A stretch of DNA of 23,192 nucleotides, taken from an uncultured Verrucomicrobia subdivision 3 bacterium (GTDB lineage: Bacteria > Verrucomicrobiota > Verrucomicrobiae > Limisphaerales > UBA11358). The notes below the pieces were generated by a model. The model worked only from the letters and a program-made list of their open reading frames with translations, was not told the DNA's origin and searched no databases. The DNA lies in assembly GCA_903921455.1 (NCBI GenBank), contig CAIXPZ010000143.1:1-23192 (forward strand). The letters run 5' to 3'. The position numbers were made by a program, and so were the translations under genes. This document shows positions 8,801-16,771 of this stretch, piece by piece (position 1 is the first letter of the stretch; each line of letters begins with the position of its first letter).

Positions 8801-9643
8801 TCAAATTCCCGGCTTGAAAAAGTCCATCACGATCCGGGTTTTCGATTGACTCGGGGGCCGGGACAGACCGGCATCCGCCGCCGCCTGGTAGAAGGTTTTG
8901 ACCCAGTCCCGGGCCGCCGCTTCATTCTGCATTTTCGCCTTGGCCGAGATTTCCAGCAGGTCGAGATTCGTTGCTCCCTTTTGCAAATGCCAGCGTTCCA
9001 CGGTCACCGGTTCGGCAAACCCGCGCAGGCCGATGTTTTCCTTCCAGACTTCGGCGGCGCAGGGGCCGTAGCGGCGCAGGTTTTTCCAGGGGAAATCCTT
9101 CAGGTGCGTGGCCACCAGTCCGCGCTGCACCGCATTAAAAAGCGGCGCCGCGTCGGCCGCCCCGTGGATCACCTGTTGCACCAGACCATGGGGTAAGGTC
9201 GTGTTGTTGGCCGAACGGGAAATGGCGGGCCGCGTTTCGTCGGTCCAGTCCTGTTCGGGTTTGATCTGCTCTTCCAGTTCGGTGAGTTCCGCGGGATCGG
9301 CGTCGCCGCGCAGCTTCGTGGTGGAATCGGCGGTGCCACCGGGACGCCAGCGCGCCCGCAGGATCAAGCTGTTCGCCAAAAGGGCGCCGTCGGCCGTGTC
9401 GAAGTAAACCACTTCCTCCCGGGTGAATGAATTCGTGGCCAGGCCGAGGGTTTGCACCGCTTGGGTTACTCGCTCCGTTGGCACGACCAGCTTGACCTCG
9501 ATTTTGATTTTCTGGCCGCGCGGGGCGCCCTCGCCATTCTGGACGACCCCCAGCGCCAGGACCGAACCCGCCACCAGCGCGAGCCGCCGCCACCATTTTG
9601 ACAATGACTTTTCAGACATAAGCATGAGCGATTTTCCGTCCAC
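8801..9643 (-). CDS. Exported CYTH-like domain protein
   Basis: Up to 280 residues; starts at 9643, 9625 or 9619 all precede the same export signal, which has WWRR, a hydrophobic core and likely cleavage near GEGA (residue 40). The rest resembles a CYTH/triphosphate-tunnel domain: K-I-E-V-K at 47-51, VYFDTADGALLANSLILRARW, and TTKLRG, followed by a mainly helical region. CYTH enzymes bind triphosphates or polyphosphate with an E-x-E-x-K motif; here the first Glu position is Lys47, so activity may be altered. Known CYTH proteins are mostly cytoplasmic, so the export signal is notable. It is convergent with the DUF1254 gene and divergent from the small-protein gene at 9852. Confidence 0.7.
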   Translation of the reverse strand: MDGKSLMLMSEKSLSKWWRRLALVAGSVLALGVVQNGEGAPRGQKIKIEVKLVVPTERVTQAVQTLGLATNSFTREEVVYFDTADGALLANSLILRARWRPGGTADSTTKLRGDADPAELTELEEQIKPEQDWTDETRPAISRSANNTTLPHGLVQQVIHGAADAAPLFNAVQRGLVATHLKDFPWKNLRRYGPCAAEVWKENIGLRGFAEPVTVERWHLQKGATNLDLLEISAKAKMQNEAAARDWVKTFYQAAADAGLSRPPSQSKTRIVMDFFKPGI

Positions 9644-9760
9644 CTGACGCGCAACGCAAGCCAGGTTTGCTGGTGTCTGCCAAGGGGACTTCCTTTATCT
9701 TAATTTACCCTGCACTGCTCTCCCGCGCCGTCATCGTGCCTGCTGTCACCGGAACGTCAC

Positions 9761-9789
9761 TTGACAGGTTTGGTGGATAGGCGTAATCA
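9761..9789 (+). promoter_or_regulatory. Candidate sigma70-type promoter
   Basis: A perfect TTGACA at 9761-9766 is followed after 17 bases by TAATCA at 9784-9789, a poor -10 box. It lies in the 208-base divergent gap and points toward the small-protein gene starting at 9852. The -35 match and the spacing support it; the weak -10 does not. Confidence 0.35.
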
Positions 9790-9851
9790 ATTGGTTGGAA
9801 AGCTGGTCCCAGAAGCCGGCGGGCAACTTAAAACCCAAACAATCAAGGGTC

Positions 9852-10178
9852 ATGAAGGACAAAAATAAATTGGCGCAACACACGCGCATTCGCGTGGTGC
9901 AGCACGGGCTGGAAACCGAAGGCCTCTTGGAATACTCCCAGGCGGATGGTAAATTCGTGATTGTGATGCCCGATAGCGGGATGTTCATCTACCCGCAGGA
10001 GATGCGGATGCTGGTGACTGATTGGATGCTGAAGCTCATCCGGCTGGATCCCGACGGCATGCCTCGGCTGATCCTCGACGCGCCTGCGACCAAAGCCCGA
10101 CCGACCGCGCCCGCCAAGCCGGCCGCAGGAAACAACCCCGCTCGCCCGCCCGCCCCCAATCCTCCGCCCGCGCCTTAG
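9852..10178 (+). CDS. Small uncharacterised protein, paralogue A
   Basis: 108 residues from ATG 9852, which has AGGG a few bases upstream. The frame is open from 9795, but the extra residues are not shared with the paralogue at 15443, so the later start is preferred. Residues 1-75 form a compact alternating hydrophobic pattern: I-x-V-V-Q, then LLEYSQADGKFVIVMPDSG, then WMLKLIRLDPDGMPRL. This part aligns without gaps to the 75-residue protein at 15443, with about 28 of 69 positions identical by eye. The C-terminal 33 residues are Pro/Ala-rich and look disordered; paralogue B lacks them. No signal peptide or membrane segment is seen, so it is probably cytoplasmic. I do not recognise the family. 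It sits just upstream of the hybrid kinase. Confidence 0.72.
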   Translation: MKDKNKLAQHTRIRVVQHGLETEGLLEYSQADGKFVIVMPDSGMFIYPQEMRMLVTDWMLKLIRLDPDGMPRLILDAPATKARPTAPAKPAAGNNPARPPAPNPPPAP

Positions 10179-10341
10179 CTCGCTCCCTTACCACCGGATG
10201 CCCGCGCCGCCGGGCAAACGCCGGATAAACCGTTCCTACGGTGGCCTTTCGTTGAAGCGCAAATCAACTGCACCGGCCGGCCAAGATTCTACTGGTGTTT
10301 GCGCTTCTGCCAGCCCACATTGAAAAAAACAGAACACAGCT

Positions 10342-13300
10342 ATGAACGTCGAGCCTTCCAAAGCCGTCGTGCGCCTTCCAAGCGATGGAAGCCGATTGGT
10401 AATAGCTGTGTTGATTCCATTGGCAGCCTTCGGTCTCCAATGGTTTTTCTGGGCGGCCATCCAGCCCTACGTCTGGTTTCTTTTTTATCCCGCCGTCTTC
10501 TTTAGTTCCTGGGTCGGCGGGCTCCGGGGCGGGCTGGCGGCGACGGGACTTTCGGCCGGGCTGGTGTGGTTTTTTTTCATTCCGCCGCAATTCTCGTTTG
10601 CGATGCAACGCCCCATGTCCCTCGTTTCGATTGCGATGTTCATGGTGATGGGCGCCTGGTTCAGCCTCGTCCATGAGCGGCTGCGGCGGGCCAATCACCA
10701 GGCGGCCGAAGCGGCGCGGCGTGAAAGCGAAGATCAGTTCCAAGCGATCTTTGACCAGGCGGCGACGGGCATGGCGCAAGTGGGGCTGGACGGCCGCTGG
10801 CTGCGCGTCAATCTGCGGCTTTGCGACATCGTCGGCTATGCTCGCGAGGAACTGGTTTCCAAAACATTCCAGGACATCACCCATGCCGATGATTTGAAAA
10901 CCGACCTGGCCTTGATGGGTCAGATGCTGGCGGGCGAACATCAAACCCACACGCTGGAAAAGCGTTACCTGCGCAAAGACCGCGGCATCGTGCCGGTCAA
11001 TCTCACGGTGTCGCTGGTGCGCGACCCGTTGGGCCGGCCGAAGTATTTCATCGCGGTCATCGAAGACATCGCCGAACGCAAGCGGGCGGAAGCGGCGGCG
11101 GCGCAGCTCGCCGCCATCGTGCAGTCGTCCGACGACGCGATTGTCGGCAAAACTTTGGCCGGCATCATTTCCAGTTGGAATACGGGGGCGGAAAAAATTT
11201 TCGGTTATCCGGCGGGGGAAATGATCGGCCAGTCGATCACCCGCATCATTCCGCCGGATCGCCAGGCTGAAGAGGACATGATTCTGGCCCGCATCCGGCG
11301 CGGCGAAAGTGTGCAACATTTCGAGACGCTGCGCGTGAAAAAAGACGGCGGTTTGATTGATGTTTCCGTCACCGTGTCGCCGATCATGAATGGGCGCGGC
11401 GAGGTGGTGGGCGTCTCCAAGGTGGCGCGCGATATCACCGAACGCAAGCGGGCGGAGGCCGGCTTGCGGGAAAGTGAAGCGCGTTTTCGCACGCTGGTGG
11501 AAACCGCGCCGGAAGCCATTTTCATCCAGACCCATGGCCGCTTTGCCTATGTCAACGCCGCCGCCCTGCGCTTGTTCGGCGCCATGCAGCCGTCGGAATT
11601 GCTCGGGCAGCCGGTGATCAGCCGGGTTCATCCGGATTACCAGGCCGGCGTGCTCGCACGCATCCGGTCGCTGAACGAAAAACGTCAGGAGTCGGCGTTT
11701 GCCGATGTCGTCTTCCTCACCTTGGATGGCTCAAGCCGAAATGTCATTACTTCGGGCGTTCCGTTCCAGTATCAAGACCAGAGTGGAGCGCTGGTCTTTG
11801 CGGCGGACATCACCGCCCGCAAGCAGGCGGAGGCGGCCGTGAGCGAAAGCGAGGCGCGGTTCCGGGGCCTCTACGACAATGCGGTGGTGGGCTTCTATCG
11901 CACCACGCCGGACGGCCGCATTGTCATGGCCAATCCCGCGCTGTTGAATCTGCTGGGCTTTGCCACGCTGGAGGAACTGGCCCGGCGGAACCTCGAGCAG
12001 GAAGGTTTCGGACCCGAGTATTCCCGTGCCGCGTTCAAGGAGCACCTGGAGCGCGAGGGCTTGCTCCAGGGGTGGGAGGCGGCCTGGCGGCGAAGCGATG
12101 GGAGCATCCGGTTCGTGCGCGAAAACTGCCGCGTCGTGCGGGATGCCGCCGGGCGGTCCGTCTTTTACGACGGCTCCATCGAGGACATCACCGAGCGCAA
12201 GCAGGTGCAGTCCGAACTCGAGCAGAGTGAAACGCGTTTCCGGCAGATGGCGGCTTGCATTGAGGACGTGTTGTATGGGGTGGATTATCAGAGCCGGGAG
12301 TTTAATTACCTCAGCCCCGCCTTTGAGCGGATGCTGGGCTATACGGCGGACGATGTCGCGCGCGCCGGCGGGCGCGAAAAATTTCTCGCCGCCGTGATTC
12401 TGGAGCAGCAGTTTGAATCCCAGATCGGCACGCTGGATGAAATCCTGACCGAGCCGCCCAATCCCAACCGTTCGCTCCGCTGTCAATCGTGGTGGCGCTG
12501 CCAGGATGGCAGCCAGAAATTCATCGAGGACCGCTGGTTTCCCGTCTATGCCGGGGGACGGCTGCAGTCCACTTTTGGCGTGCTGCGCGACATCACCCAG
12601 CAAAAGCACGCCGAAATGGCGCTGCGCGAATCCGAGGTGAAACACCGCAATCTGTTTGAATATTCCCGCGACGCCTTGCTGTTGGTGGATCCCCAATCCC
12701 GCCGGTTCCTGTCCGGCAATCCCGCCGCCTTGCGGATGTTCGGCGTGAAGACCGAGGCGGAGCTGGCGGCTCATGGTCCGGCGGAGCTCTCCCCGGAACG
12801 GCAGCCGGACGGACGCATTTCCGCCGAGACCGCACAGGAGATTGATGCCGCCGTCCTGCGCAACGGTTCTCACTTCTTTGAATGGAAGCACCGGCGGGTC
12901 GGCGGTGAAGAATTTGTCGCGGACGTGCTCCTGACGCGGATTGAGCGGGACGGCCAACCCACCATCCTGGCCACCATCCGGGACATCACCGAGCGCAAAC
13001 GCATCGAAGCCTCCCATACCCAATTGGCCACCGTCGTCGAGCAGGCCGCCGAAGCCATCGTCATTACCGACCTGCAAGGCGCCATTCGCTACGTCAACCC
13101 GGCGTTCGAAAAGATTTCCGGCTACCCGCGTGCGGAAGTGCTCGGCCAAAATCCCCGCCTGCTCAAGAGCGGCAAACAGAGCGCGGAATTTTACCAGCGG
13201 CTCTGGGCCACCCTCAAACGCGGGGAAACCTGGAGCGGCCATATCATCAACCGGCGCAAGGACGGATCGCTTTTCGAGGAGGAAGCCACCATCTTCCCCG

Positions 13301-14529
13301 TGCGCGACGCCGCGGGCCATGCCATCAACTATGTGGCCGTAAAACACGACGTGACGCGCGAAGTCCAGTTGGAAGCCCAGTTCCGGCAGGCGCAAAAGAT
13401 GGAGGCCATCGGCACCCTGGCCGGCGGCGTGGCCCATGACTTCAACAACATCCTGATGGTCATCTCCATGGAGGCGGGCCTGCTGAAGACCGGCGGGCCG
13501 CTTTCCCCGGAACAGGCGAATTATGCGGACGAAATCGGCAACGCCGTGGAGCGCGCCGCCTCCCTTACCCGCCAGCTGCTGCTGTTCAGCCGCCGCGAAG
13601 TCCTCCAGCCGCGCGACCTCGACCTGAGCGAAGCCGTCACCAACACCACCAAAATGCTGCGGCGGATGGTTGGCGAAAACATCGAGATGCAGTTGAACCT
13701 GGCGGCGCAGCCGATGCTCGTCCATGCCGACCCCGGCATGATAGACCAGATCCTGATGAATCTCACCGTCAACGCCCGCGACGCCATGCCCGGCGGCGGC
13801 CAGCTCGTCCTCAAAACCGTCGGCGTGGACTTGGATGAAGCCGCCGCCGCGCAATCCCCGCCGGCGCGCGCCGGCGCGTTCGTCTGCCTGAGTGTGACCG
13901 ACACCGGAGCCGGCATTCCACCCGAAAACCTGTCACGCATATTCGACCCCTTCTTTACCACCAAAGAAGTCGGCAAAGGCACCGGCCTGGGCCTCGCCAC
14001 CGTCTTCGGCATTGTCCAGCAACACCAGGGCTGGATCCACGTCCAGAGCGAAGTGGGCCGCGGGACGACCTTTAAAGTGTATCTGCCCCGGCTGGCGCCA
14101 ACGAACGAGCCGAAGCTCGGGGGCGAAAAAATCGCCGCGCCGGTCCCCACCGGCCAGGAAACCATCCTGCTCGTGGAAGACGAGCCCGCCCTGCGCGCCG
14201 CCGTGCGCATCACCCTCACCAAACTCGGCTACCGCATCCTGGAAGCCTCCACCGGCCGGCAGGCCCTCATGGTCTGGCAGGAACACCACGCCGGAATCCA
14301 TCTGCTGCTGACCGACCTCATCATGCCCGACGGCATGACCGGCAAAGAACTGGCGCAACAGCTCCTCCAGCTTAATCCCCGGCTGAAGATCATCTACATG
14401 AGCGGGTATAGCGCCGACATGATCGCCCGGGATTTCACCGCGCTGGAGAATATCACCTTCCTCGCCAAACCGTTTCAGATGCCCAAGCTCGCGGAAGCCG
14501 TCCGGAACAGTTTGGATAAAACCGCCTAG
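10342..14529 (+). CDS. Multi-PAS hybrid sensor histidine kinase with receiver domain
   Basis: 1395 residues. N-terminal membrane region at about 15-110 (several hydrophobic helices, DUF4118/KdpD-like, including FFIPP), then seven PAS domains at about 125-245, 247-366, 370-492, 495-617, 620-753, 757-883 and 886-1003; most end in a D-I-T-E-R-K type PAC motif. The HisKA domain has the phosphorylatable H1032 in GGVAHDFNN. The ATPase domain shows the N-box NLTVNARDAMPGGG, the DTGAGIP box and GKGTGLGLA. The receiver at about 1270-1390 begins ILLVEDEP, has phospho-acceptor D1325 (TDLIMPDG) and ends with the AKPF lysine. No DNA-binding output domain is present, so it should pass phosphate to a separate partner not seen here. 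The signal sensed is unknown. Confidence 0.95.
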   Translation: MNVEPSKAVVRLPSDGSRLVIAVLIPLAAFGLQWFFWAAIQPYVWFLFYPAVFFSSWVGGLRGGLAATGLSAGLVWFFFIPPQFSFAMQRPMSLVSIAMFMVMGAWFSLVHERLRRANHQAAEAARRESEDQFQAIFDQAATGMAQVGLDGRWLRVNLRLCDIVGYAREELVSKTFQDITHADDLKTDLALMGQMLAGEHQTHTLEKRYLRKDRGIVPVNLTVSLVRDPLGRPKYFIAVIEDIAERKRAEAAAAQLAAIVQSSDDAIVGKTLAGIISSWNTGAEKIFGYPAGEMIGQSITRIIPPDRQAEEDMILARIRRGESVQHFETLRVKKDGGLIDVSVTVSPIMNGRGEVVGVSKVARDITERKRAEAGLRESEARFRTLVETAPEAIFIQTHGRFAYVNAAALRLFGAMQPSELLGQPVISRVHPDYQAGVLARIRSLNEKRQESAFADVVFLTLDGSSRNVITSGVPFQYQDQSGALVFAADITARKQAEAAVSESEARFRGLYDNAVVGFYRTTPDGRIVMANPALLNLLGFATLEELARRNLEQEGFGPEYSRAAFKEHLEREGLLQGWEAAWRRSDGSIRFVRENCRVVRDAAGRSVFYDGSIEDITERKQVQSELEQSETRFRQMAACIEDVLYGVDYQSREFNYLSPAFERMLGYTADDVARAGGREKFLAAVILEQQFESQIGTLDEILTEPPNPNRSLRCQSWWRCQDGSQKFIEDRWFPVYAGGRLQSTFGVLRDITQQKHAEMALRESEVKHRNLFEYSRDALLLVDPQSRRFLSGNPAALRMFGVKTEAELAAHGPAELSPERQPDGRISAETAQEIDAAVLRNGSHFFEWKHRRVGGEEFVADVLLTRIERDGQPTILATIRDITERKRIEASHTQLATVVEQAAEAIVITDLQGAIRYVNPAFEKISGYPRAEVLGQNPRLLKSGKQSAEFYQRLWATLKRGETWSGHIINRRKDGSLFEEEATIFPVRDAAGHAINYVAVKHDVTREVQLEAQFRQAQKMEAIGTLAGGVAHDFNNILMVISMEAGLLKTGGPLSPEQANYADEIGNAVERAASLTRQLLLFSRREVLQPRDLDLSEAVTNTTKMLRRMVGENIEMQLNLAAQPMLVHADPGMIDQILMNLTVNARDAMPGGGQLVLKTVGVDLDEAAAAQSPPARAGAFVCLSVTDTGAGIPPENLSRIFDPFFTTKEVGKGTGLGLATVFGIVQQHQGWIHVQSEVGRGTTFKVYLPRLAPTNEPKLGGEKIAAPVPTGQETILLVEDEPALRAAVRITLTKLGYRILEASTGRQALMVWQEHHAGIHLLLTDLIMPDGMTGKELAQQLLQLNPRLKIIYMSGYSADMIARDFTALENITFLAKPFQMPKLAEAVRNSLDKTA

Positions 14530-14573
14530 TTCCGCCGCGCCTGCGTTCCCCGCACCGGCTGCGATCCGCTGGT

Positions 14574-14600
14574 GGCCAAGGTTGCGCTGCGACCTTGGCC
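14574..14600. repeat. Palindromic repeat, hairpin A
   Basis: A perfect 9-base inverted repeat, GGCCAAGGT at 14574-14582 and ACCTTGGCC at 14592-14600, around the loop TGCGCTGCG. The 11-base core TTGCGCTGCGA recurs in the two longer repeats at 14654 and 15282. It lies 45 bases after the kinase stop. It could act as a transcript-end structure, but no T-run follows it. Confidence 0.75.
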
Positions 14601-14653
14601 GATGCCGGGCGGAGCGTCAGGCGAGGGAAGTATTTAACACCTGAAAGTTTATT

Positions 14654-14706
14654 CCACCCAGTGACCGCGGCGCGGTCAGGTCAAGTCGCAGCGCAACTTG
14701 CCTCAC
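14654..14706 (+). repeat. 53-bp palindromic repeat, copy B1
   Basis: This copy contains two hairpins in tandem: TGACCGC (14662-14668) with GCGGTCA (14672-14678), and CAAGT (14682-14686) with ACTTG (14696-14700) around the loop CGCAGCGCA. Its reverse complement occurs at 15282-15334 with 48 of 53 positions identical and no gaps, by my count. The structure resembles REP elements. It lies between the kinase gene and the end of the cyclotransferase gene. Confidence 0.85.
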
Positions 14707-14711
14707 CCGCC

Positions 14712-14732
14712 CCCGCCTAAAGGTGGGTTTTT
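14712..14732 (+). terminator. Candidate Rho-independent terminator
   Basis: CCCGCC (14712-14717) pairs with GGTGGG (14722-14727), one G-T wobble, with a TAAA loop and TTTTT at 14728-14732. It is oriented to stop plus-strand transcription coming from the kinase gene. It overlaps the last codons of the convergent cyclotransferase gene, so it may also simply be coding sequence. Confidence 0.45.
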
Positions 14733-15196
14733 CCGGTCGGAGGGATTCCGCGCGGGCGGTAGTGGGCGGCCTGTTCCAGCGTATATTCGCCGAGCGGCCC
14801 GGCGTGCACGCGGGTGCCGGTCAGTTCGTCGGGACGTTTCAGATAAGCCCAGACGGTCAGTGGCGCTGGCTCCCCGACCCGCTGCACCTGGATCGCTACG
14901 CGCCGATGGCCGTCCGGTGCGGTCACGCGTTCCAGTTGATCCATCGCCTGCAATGTCGGCGCGTCCACTTGAAAGACCTGGCCGCGGACCCGTTCGCCCT
15001 GACCCGGCGCATGGAGGAGCCAGGGGGAATGGCGCTCGCCGGTCACATAGAGGGGAAACCGTTCCAGGGTGACGAAGTCGCCCGTCACCCGGCGGCCGCG
15101 GTTCGTGCGGAAGTTCGGAAACCCTTCCTTCAACGTGCCGTAAACAAAGACCGACGCCATCGGGTCCGGACTGGCTGAATGATGGCTTGGATTCAT
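14717..15196 (-). CDS. Gamma-glutamylamine cyclotransferase-like protein (AIG2/GGCT family)
   Basis: 159 residues from the ATG at 15196, or 147 if Met13 (15160) is the true start, which is where family similarity begins. The signature VFVYGTLKEGFPN (residues 16-28) forms the substrate loop of the GGCT fold, and the catalytic Glu is probably E89 in AMDQLERV. The FPLYV, RHSPWLLHAPGQGERVRGQVF order and the total length match the gamma-glutamylaminecyclotransferase (GGACT/AIG2-like) branch, whose members release 5-oxoproline from gamma-glutamyl amines. The protein has no signal peptide and should be cytoplasmic. The gene is convergent with the hybrid kinase and lies wholly between two inverted copies of a palindromic repeat. 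Substrate preference in this bacterium is inferred only. Confidence 0.85.
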   Translation of the reverse strand: MNPSHHSASPDPMASVFVYGTLKEGFPNFRTNRGRRVTGDFVTLERFPLYVTGERHSPWLLHAPGQGERVRGQVFQVDAPTLQAMDQLERVTAPDGHRRVAIQVQRVGEPAPLTVWAYLKRPDELTGTRVHAGPLGEYTLEQAAHYRPRGIPPTGKTHL

Positions 15197-15281
15197 GGGG
15201 CGCGCGCGGTTCCGTTCTAACCGGCGGGCGGGCGGCTGTCAATCTTGGCGAGGCTCCTTCCGGACTCCTTACGGAGGGCCG

Positions 15282-15334
15282 GTGGGTCAAGTTGCGCTGC
15301 GACTTGACTTGACCGCGCAGCGGTCACCGGGTGG
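15282..15334 (-). repeat. 53-bp palindromic repeat, copy B2 (inverted)
   Basis: This is the reverse-complement partner of the repeat at 14654-14706, with five mismatches in 53. It contains GTCAAGT (15286-15292) paired with ACTTGAC (15302-15308) around TGCGCTGCG, and TGACCGC (15310-15316) paired with GCGGTCA (15320-15326). It lies upstream of the cyclotransferase start, in the gap before paralogue B, which holds no other recognisable feature apart from a small CTCC/GGAG hairpin at 15265-15276. Confidence 0.85.
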
Positions 15335-15442
15335 GATGGCGGCGCGGCAGTGGCGGCGGCGGTGCATGGGGCCACATCATAAGGTTTGACGCTGAGGGCC
15401 ATTGGGGATTAGTCTGCCTTCATTCACTTGTCGCCCGAAAGG

Positions 15443-15670
15443 ATGATTGCCCCCGAACATCTTCGGCAGCATGACCACATCTGGGTGGTTCAAAAGGACC
15501 GCAAAATTCTGGCGGCCTTGGAATACTCCCAGGCGGAGGATGCCTTTACCATCGTGCTGCCGGGCAGCGGGGTGCTGGGGGCCCGGGAGGATTGGCGGAT
15601 CAAACTGACTCCGCGCCTGCTGGAACTGATCGAACTCCAGCCCGATGGCACCCTGCATTTTAATTTCTGA
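15443..15670 (+). CDS. Small uncharacterised protein, paralogue B
   Basis: 75 residues from ATG 15443; a TTG at 15428 would add five residues. It has the same layout as the core of the protein at 9852: HDHIWVVQ, ALEYSQAEDAFTIVLPGSG, then LLELIELQPDG and a closing beta-like HFNF. About 28 of 69 aligned residues are identical, and the DNA over the LEYSQA segment is identical for 21 bases (15517-15537 against 9926-9946), so the pair is certainly related. It lacks the Pro/Ala tail of paralogue A. No signal or membrane segment is seen. The function is unknown. The conserved LEYSQA-x3-F-x-I-V-x-P-x-SG motif and the L-x-PDG ending would be useful for finding relatives. Confidence 0.72.
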   Translation: MIAPEHLRQHDHIWVVQKDRKILAALEYSQAEDAFTIVLPGSGVLGAREDWRIKLTPRLLELIELQPDGTLHFNF

Positions 15671-15739
15671 ACCAGCCGCGCGCGGGGGAATGATTTGATT
15701 TGACGCTGCGGCACCGGCGTTTAAACCTTTTCCCCATTG

Positions 15740-16759
15740 ATGAAGCGAAGTTTCAAATTTCTCCGCCGGGTCGTAGTCCTGTTCCTCTGGGTCGTTCTGG
15801 GCATGGCCACGCTCTGGGCGGTGGCGGCGCTGGCCATTGATGGGCGCATCGCCTGGTTGCGCCTGCCGCTGGCGGGACTCTACGCGCTGAGCATGCTGGC
15901 AGTCTGGATTTTTGTGAAGCGGCCGTGGAAAGTCGTGGCGACCGCCGGCGCTTTTGGCGTCGTTCTCCTATGGTGGCTGTCGCTGGCGCCGTCCAATCAA
16001 GGCAACTGGCAGCCGGACGTGGCGTTGCTGCCTTACGCGGACATCAACGGCGACCGCATCACGATCCATGACATCCGCGATTGCGATTACCAGACGGAGA
16101 CGAAATACACCGTGCGGCATTACGACCGGACCTTCGATCTCGCGGCGCTGCGCACGGTGGACTTGTATCTGGTCACGTGGGGTTCGCCCGACATTGCGCA
16201 TACGATGATCAGCTTCGGCTTCACGAACGGCGACTATGTGTGTTTCTCCATCGAGACGCGCAAGCAGGCGGGCCAGGAATATTCGGCGGTGAAAGGATTG
16301 TTCCGGCAATTCACCCTCACCTACATCATCGCCAGCGAGCGGGACGTGGTGCGGCTGCGGACGAATTACCGCCAGGGCGAGGCGGCGCGGCTCTATCGCC
16401 TGCAAGTGACGCCGGCCCAGGGCCGGCAATTGTTCCTCGACTATCTGCGCCGGGCGAACGAGCTGCACGACCACGCGGAATGGTATAATGCGGTGACGGA
16501 CAACTGCACCACGGGCATCCGCACCCAGCGCGCCGCCGCCGACCGCGCCCCGTGGAATTGGCGGATGCTCATCAACGGCCACCTGGACGAACTGCTTTAT
16601 GAGCGCGGAATGCTGGTGACAAATCTGCCGCTGGCTGAATTGAAGCAGCGCTCGAACATCAACGCCCGCGCCCAGATCGCCGACCAGTCGGCGGATTTCT
16701 CGCAGCTCATCCGCCTGGGTCTGCCCGGCTTCGAATCGCCGGCCGCGGCGAAGCCCTGA
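15740..16759 (+). CDS. DUF4105 (Lnb N-terminal domain-like) membrane protein
   Basis: 339 residues from ATG 15740; a TTG one codon upstream is less likely. Three hydrophobic segments at about residues 10-33, 38-55 and 60-80 anchor the protein in the inner membrane. The following soluble part should be periplasmic. It carries the DUF4105 (PF13387) hallmarks: a VRHYDRTFDL strand region, LVTWGSPDIAHTMISFGF, and the conserved EWYNAVTDNCTTGIRTQ segment, where the NCTT Cys may be a catalytic nucleophile as in papain-like folds; that last point is inference. The lipoprotein hydrolase gene starts 12 bases after its stop, so the two are very likely cotranscribed. A role in envelope lipid or peptidoglycan handling is plausible but unproven. 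Confidence 0.87.
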   Translation: MKRSFKFLRRVVVLFLWVVLGMATLWAVAALAIDGRIAWLRLPLAGLYALSMLAVWIFVKRPWKVVATAGAFGVVLLWWLSLAPSNQGNWQPDVALLPYADINGDRITIHDIRDCDYQTETKYTVRHYDRTFDLAALRTVDLYLVTWGSPDIAHTMISFGFTNGDYVCFSIETRKQAGQEYSAVKGLFRQFTLTYIIASERDVVRLRTNYRQGEAARLYRLQVTPAQGRQLFLDYLRRANELHDHAEWYNAVTDNCTTGIRTQRAAADRAPWNWRMLINGHLDELLYERGMLVTNLPLAELKQRSNINARAQIADQSADFSQLIRLGLPGFESPAAAKP

Positions 16760-16771
16760 CTTTCCAGCCCC

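Noticed and set aside
11731..13854. Long open frame on the minus strand opposite the hybrid kinase
   Set aside because: The plus-strand kinase is unmistakable. The antisense frame gives a His/Gly/Ala-rich protein without motifs, as expected from GC-rich third positions.
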